From positions 1 through 64,000 of the forward strand of contig NZ_JAMXFJ010000017.1 in the NCBI RefSeq assembly GCF_025460805.1: a stretch of 64,000 nucleotides of DNA. Direction: 5' to 3'. Within the stretch, counting starts at the first letter, position 1; every line of letters starts with the position of its first letter. Origin of the DNA: Microvirga sesbaniae. Lineage in GTDB: Bacteria > Pseudomonadota > Alphaproteobacteria > Rhizobiales > Beijerinckiaceae. Shown in pieces: positions 58,732-64,000 of this stretch. Both the position numbers and the translations under genes were made by a program. Under the pieces are notes generated by a model. It searched no databases. It was not told the origin of the DNA and was given only the letters and a program-made list of their open reading frames with translations.

Positions 58732-59154
58732 TCATTCGGCCATCATCTCGCCGGATCCCCCCGCCTCGGCCGGAAAATCCTTCAGCTTCGGCAAGCCGTC
58801 CCGCATGGGCAGCACCGTCTCCGCATAGTTGAAGTGGACGGCCGGAATGAAATTGAGGGTGGGAATGGTCGCGGCGAACACGTCGACGAGGCCGAGCGTC
58901 GGATGGTTGTTCATCAGGTGCCCGCCGCATTTGGAGCAGTACTGCCGCTGGCTGAACTTGGTCTTCTGGAAGGTCGCGAGATGCTCGGCGCCGGACGTGA
59001 CCCGCACGGCCTCGGGCTTCCACAGGCTGAACGCGTTCACCGGCCCCCCGGACCAGGAACGGCAGGACTGGCAATGACAATAGCCCATGGCCTCCGGGGA
59101 TCCGCTGACCTCCACTTGGACAGCGCCGCAGAAACAGCTTCCGATGTGAGACAT
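58732..59154 (-). CDS. GFA/CENP-V family zinc protein
   Basis: A 140-residue protein of the glutathione-dependent formaldehyde-activating (GFA) fold. Zinc ligands are in SCFCGAVQ, GYCHCQSCRSWSG and QYCSKCGGHL, the full family set. The family name comes from the Paracoccus enzyme, but most members have no proven activity. ATG 59154 gives the family N-terminus. It is convergent with the vWA gene, with 75 bp between them. Confidence 0.87.
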   Translation of the reverse strand: MSHIGSCFCGAVQVEVSGSPEAMGYCHCQSCRSWSGGPVNAFSLWKPEAVRVTSGAEHLATFQKTKFSQRQYCSKCGGHLMNNHPTLGLVDVFAATIPTLNFIPAVHFNYAETVLPMRDGLPKLKDFPAEAGGSGEMMAE

Positions 59155-59318
59155 GGCCCTCTCCTTTCCTTCTCTCTGGGGCCGTCCTGCCGCTTCAATC
59201 CGGCCGGACGCCGCCCAGAGCTGCGAAACCTTGGCTGACCGTATCTTACCCCTTCCGGCTTCGGAGATCCCCTGGCGCAACGGAGGTATCGGGGCGGCGC
59301 TCCGGCCTCCGGCGCAGC

Positions 59319-59345
59319 AAAAAGCCCGGCACGATGGCCGGGCTT
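59319..59345 (-). terminator. intrinsic terminator of secA
   Basis: On the minus strand AAGCCCGGC-CATCGT-GCCGGGCTT is followed by TTT, 24 bp past the secA stop codon. Confidence 0.8.
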
Positions 59346-59368
59346 TCGATGCTCGAGAGTCCAGGGTC

Positions 59369-62182
<2,814 letters not shown>

Positions 62183-62269
62183 CGAGAGCCTTCGAAATTC
62201 CAGAATGCAGGAGAAAGGGGCGTTTGCGCCGCCTTATAGACCTAATTACGCCGGAGCGCATCTTAAAGA

Positions 62270-62289
62270 CTGCGCCTTTAGTGGCGCAG
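62270..62289. promoter_or_regulatory. hairpin in the secA-parvulin divergent region
   Basis: CTGCGCC-TTTAGT-GGCGCAG is a perfect 7-bp stem. It lies about 88 bp before the secA start and 155 bp before the parvulin start. Its role is unknown; it could be a 5' UTR element of either gene. Confidence 0.3.
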
Positions 62290-62444
62290 CCCCAAGGCAT
62301 CCCCGAACCGGCCCGGCGGACCTGTTCAAGACCCCGCGAGCGGCGATGCAGTGACATAAATATGCCATCTCTTGCAAACGTAAACACATTCAGCCATCTG
62401 ATCGTCGCTGTCCGTGGGCGATCACGCTCACCAGAGGAAACCAT

Positions 62445-63338
62445 ATGTCTCGCTCACTCAACGTTCGGAAGAGCCTCCTGACCCTCGGGGTCGCCCTGCC
62501 GTTCCTGGCCGGGGCCGCCCTCGCCCAGACCCCTCCCGCGCCCGCCACCTCCCCGGCCGCCGTGCCGGCCGTGGAGGCGTCCAAGGTCATCGCCCGCGTC
62601 AACGGCGTGGACATCACGGAAGGGGATCTCGCCCTGGCGGCCGAGGATCCGGCCCTGCAGATGCCGAACGTTCCGGAAGCCCAGAAGCGCGATCTCCTGA
62701 CCGGCTACATGATCGACCTGAAGCTCGGCGCCAAGGCGGCCGAGGCCGCCAAGGTCGGCGGCGGCACCGAATTCGCCCGCAAGCTCGCCTATAACCGCGA
62801 CAAGACCCTGCTCGACGAGTATCTCGACCAGGAGGCCAAGAAGGCCGTCACTCCGGAAGCCGCCCGCAAGCTCTACGACGAGACGGTCAAGAGCGTCCCG
62901 GCCGAGCAGGAGGTCCGGGCCCGCCACATCCTGGTCGAGAACGAGGACGAGGCCAAGAAGATCGCGGTCCGCGTGAAGGGCGGCGAGGATTTCGCCAAGG
63001 TGGCCGGCGAAGTCTCGAAGGATCCCGGCTCCAAGACCGATGGCGGCGATCTCGGCTTCTTTACCAAGGACCGCATGGTCGAGCCCTTCGCCGAGGCCGC
63101 CTTCAAGCTCGAGCCCGGCCAGATCTCCGATCCGGTGAAGAGCCAGTTCGGCTGGCACGTGATCAAGGTCGAGGAGAAGCGCACCAAGCCGGCGCCGACC
63201 TTCGAGGAGACCAAGGATCAGGTCGAGACCTACCTGGCCCGCAAGGCGCAGCAGGACCTGATCATGGGCCTGCGCAAGAACGCCAAGATCGAGCGCCTGG
63301 ACGACAAGGGCAACCTCGTCGAGCAGAAGCAGCAGTAA
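62445..63338 (+). CDS. periplasmic parvulin-type peptidyl-prolyl isomerase
   Basis: A 297-residue exported chaperone. A signal peptide (LTLGVALPFLAGAALAQTPP) precedes a SurA-N/PrsA-like helical domain (about 40-130). The rotamase domain (about 140-245) has VRARHILVENEDEAKKI, GGDLGFFTKDRMVEPFAEAA and SQFGWHVIKVEEKR. It assists folding of Sec-exported proteins, and it lies divergently beside secA. The start follows AGAGGAAACCAT. It ends in a terminator. Confidence 0.93.
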   Translation: MSRSLNVRKSLLTLGVALPFLAGAALAQTPPAPATSPAAVPAVEASKVIARVNGVDITEGDLALAAEDPALQMPNVPEAQKRDLLTGYMIDLKLGAKAAEAAKVGGGTEFARKLAYNRDKTLLDEYLDQEAKKAVTPEAARKLYDETVKSVPAEQEVRARHILVENEDEAKKIAVRVKGGEDFAKVAGEVSKDPGSKTDGGDLGFFTKDRMVEPFAEAAFKLEPGQISDPVKSQFGWHVIKVEEKRTKPAPTFEETKDQVETYLARKAQQDLIMGLRKNAKIERLDDKGNLVEQKQQ

Positions 63339-63356
63339 GCTCGGCTTCTCCCGTTC

Positions 63357-63385
63357 AAAAGGGCGGCCTTCAGGGCCGCCCTTTT
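63357..63385 (+). terminator. intrinsic terminator of the parvulin gene
   Basis: AAGGGCGGCC-TTCAG-GGCCGCCCTT is a perfect stem ending in TTTT, 19 bp after the stop codon. Confidence 0.85.
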
Positions 63386-63404
63386 CATGTCGCGCGTCAG
63401 CCGT

Positions 63405-63617
63405 CTACTTGTTCGTCCGGCCCATCCGGTTCGGATCGACGCCCCCCTCCCGGGTGGTCTGGTTCTCCACATCGCCCTGGAAGGTCGAGCCGCCATCGAG
63501 ATCGCGCGGATCCTCGCCGGACATGGTGGTGCCCTTCGACCGGCCGATGCCGGGATCGACGTCCAGGTCGCTGCGCGGGCGCTCCTGAGGTTTGGTCTTG
63601 GGGTGTTTGCCCGTCAT
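63405..63617 (-). CDS. conserved small hydrophilic protein of unknown function (70 aa)
   Basis: A 70-residue, strongly charged and Gly/Asp-rich protein beginning MTGKHPKTKPQERPRSDLDV and ending PNRMGRTNK. No membrane segment, signal peptide or Cys is present, and it is probably disordered. I start at ATG 63617. An ATG four codons upstream gives the same frame. The composition, with GSTFQGDVENQTTREGG, is unlike random GC-rich shadow ORFs. I do not know its function. It is convergent with the parvulin gene. Confidence 0.6.
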   Translation of the reverse strand: MTGKHPKTKPQERPRSDLDVDPGIGRSKGTTMSGEDPRDLDGGSTFQGDVENQTTREGGVDPNRMGRTNK

Positions 63618-63781
63618 GAAAGCCTCCATCGCTTGCAGACCGGGTCAACGGGGACACACCGGCTGCGTTCCGTGATCCCGACGGCTGCGTCCCGGCACCT
63701 TTGACTTGACAAAAAGCCTTAAAAAACCACAGGTCCCCTTTCCTAAACGGTATTCCATCCGCTCACCCCGAGACCCATTGC

Positions 63782-64000
63782 ATGTCCAAGTCCGTGTCTC
63801 CGCTCGCCCCCAGGTCGTTTCCGACGCTTCCCGCCATCGACGGCGTCCGGATCGCAACGGCGGAGGCCGGGATCCGATACAAGAACCGAACCGACGTTCT
63901 TTACGTGACCCTGCCCAAGGACACGAGCGTGGCGGGCGTCTTCACCCGTTCCAAATGCCCGTCGGCCCCGGTGGACTGGTGCCGCAAGAATCTCGGCAAG
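63782..64000 (+). CDS. argJ: arginine biosynthesis bifunctional protein ArgJ, N-terminal part
   Basis: The first 73 codons of a gene that runs off the window. The segment [20 protein letters not shown] and then [20 protein letters not shown] match the N-terminus of ArgJ, a member of the Ntn-hydrolase-like ornithine acetyltransferase family. It transfers acetyl from N-acetylornithine to glutamate and may also use acetyl-CoA. The autocleavage Thr lies outside the window. TTGACA at 63706-63711 may be part of its promoter, but no convincing -10 follows. Confidence 0.9.
   Translation, partial: MSKSVSPLAPRSFPTLPAIDGVRIATAEAGIRYKNRTDVLYVTLPKDTSVAGVFTRSKCPSAPVDWCRKNLGK

Noticed and set aside
63706-63735. 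TTGACA upstream of argJ as a complete promoter
   Set aside because: The -35 is perfect, but no -10-like hexamer occurs at 16-18 bp.

Overview
The window is about 64 kb of a GC-rich alphaproteobacterial chromosome. Several traits point to the order Hyphomicrobiales (Rhizobiales), plausibly a Methylobacteriaceae/Microvirga-like organism: the PhaR/PhaA/PhaB set, a single-domain CheY followed by CheZ, a cyanide-insensitive type cytochrome bd, a SemiSWEET transporter, a eukaryotic-type topoisomerase IB, a YafK-type L,D-transpeptidase, and two dense families of short palindromic intergenic repeats. The genus is an inference. I see no rRNA, tRNA, CRISPR array, insertion sequence or prophage. The content looks like core chromosome.

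Region 1 (1-10.6 kb) is an amino-sugar and peptidoglycan-recycling island: the end of nagA, a Gfo/Idh/MocA oxidoreductase, a peptide-type ABC importer (binding protein, two permeases, no ATPase) ending in a coupled GNAT gene, and divergently anmK, an AmiE-like serine hydrolase, murQ, a BadF-type N-acetylhexosamine kinase and a PfkB kinase. Importer and anmK share one divergent promoter region with a TGGTCCA/TGGACCA inverted repeat. Its AACTGGTCC core recurs in a second promoter, in front of murQ. This suggests one GntR-type regulon linking uptake with catabolism of anhydromuropeptides.

Region 2 (10.7-16.9 kb) has an ABC-F ATPase, prfC, a small candidate transcription unit (a 24-codon ORF with an extended Shine-Dalgarno and an intrinsic terminator), an aspartoacylase-family deacylase and glucokinase. 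Region 3 (16.9-26.4 kb) is a trehalose operon (an otsA fused to a membrane sensor-like module, otsB, a GH15 hydrolase), a type I secretion ATPase/adaptor pair, and a divergent coiled-coil membrane protein. Region 4 (26.4-36.3 kb) holds cydAB plus a 43-aa DUF2474 subunit, a lactonase-like metallohydrolase, a secreted orphan, topoisomerase IB, SemiSWEET, a GT4 glycosyltransferase coupled to a methyltransferase, Zur with a candidate Zur box, and ispG. Region 5 (36.5-46.7 kb) holds kup, a GNAT, ispA/mtgA (divergent with overlapping start codons), rpmF, a degenerate GGDEF-EAL protein, phaR, phaA, phaB and an SDR.

Region 6 (47-64 kb) holds an EamA exporter, a GNAT, gloB and its neighbouring methyltransferase, accA, a YafK/DpaA-like L,D-transpeptidase, cheZ-cheY, an EttA-like ABC-F, a c'-type cytochrome, a vWA protein, a GFA protein, secA, a parvulin isomerase, a 70-aa orphan and the start of argJ.

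Palindromic repeats of the AGCATCGG...CCGATGCT type sit directly on the TAG stop codons of at least six genes, and one encodes the C-terminus of an ABC-F protein. No complete new defence or mobile system is evident. The most interesting items are the recycling regulon, the small unit beside prfC, the membrane-tethered OtsA, the degenerate EAL protein and the repeats that supply stop codons.
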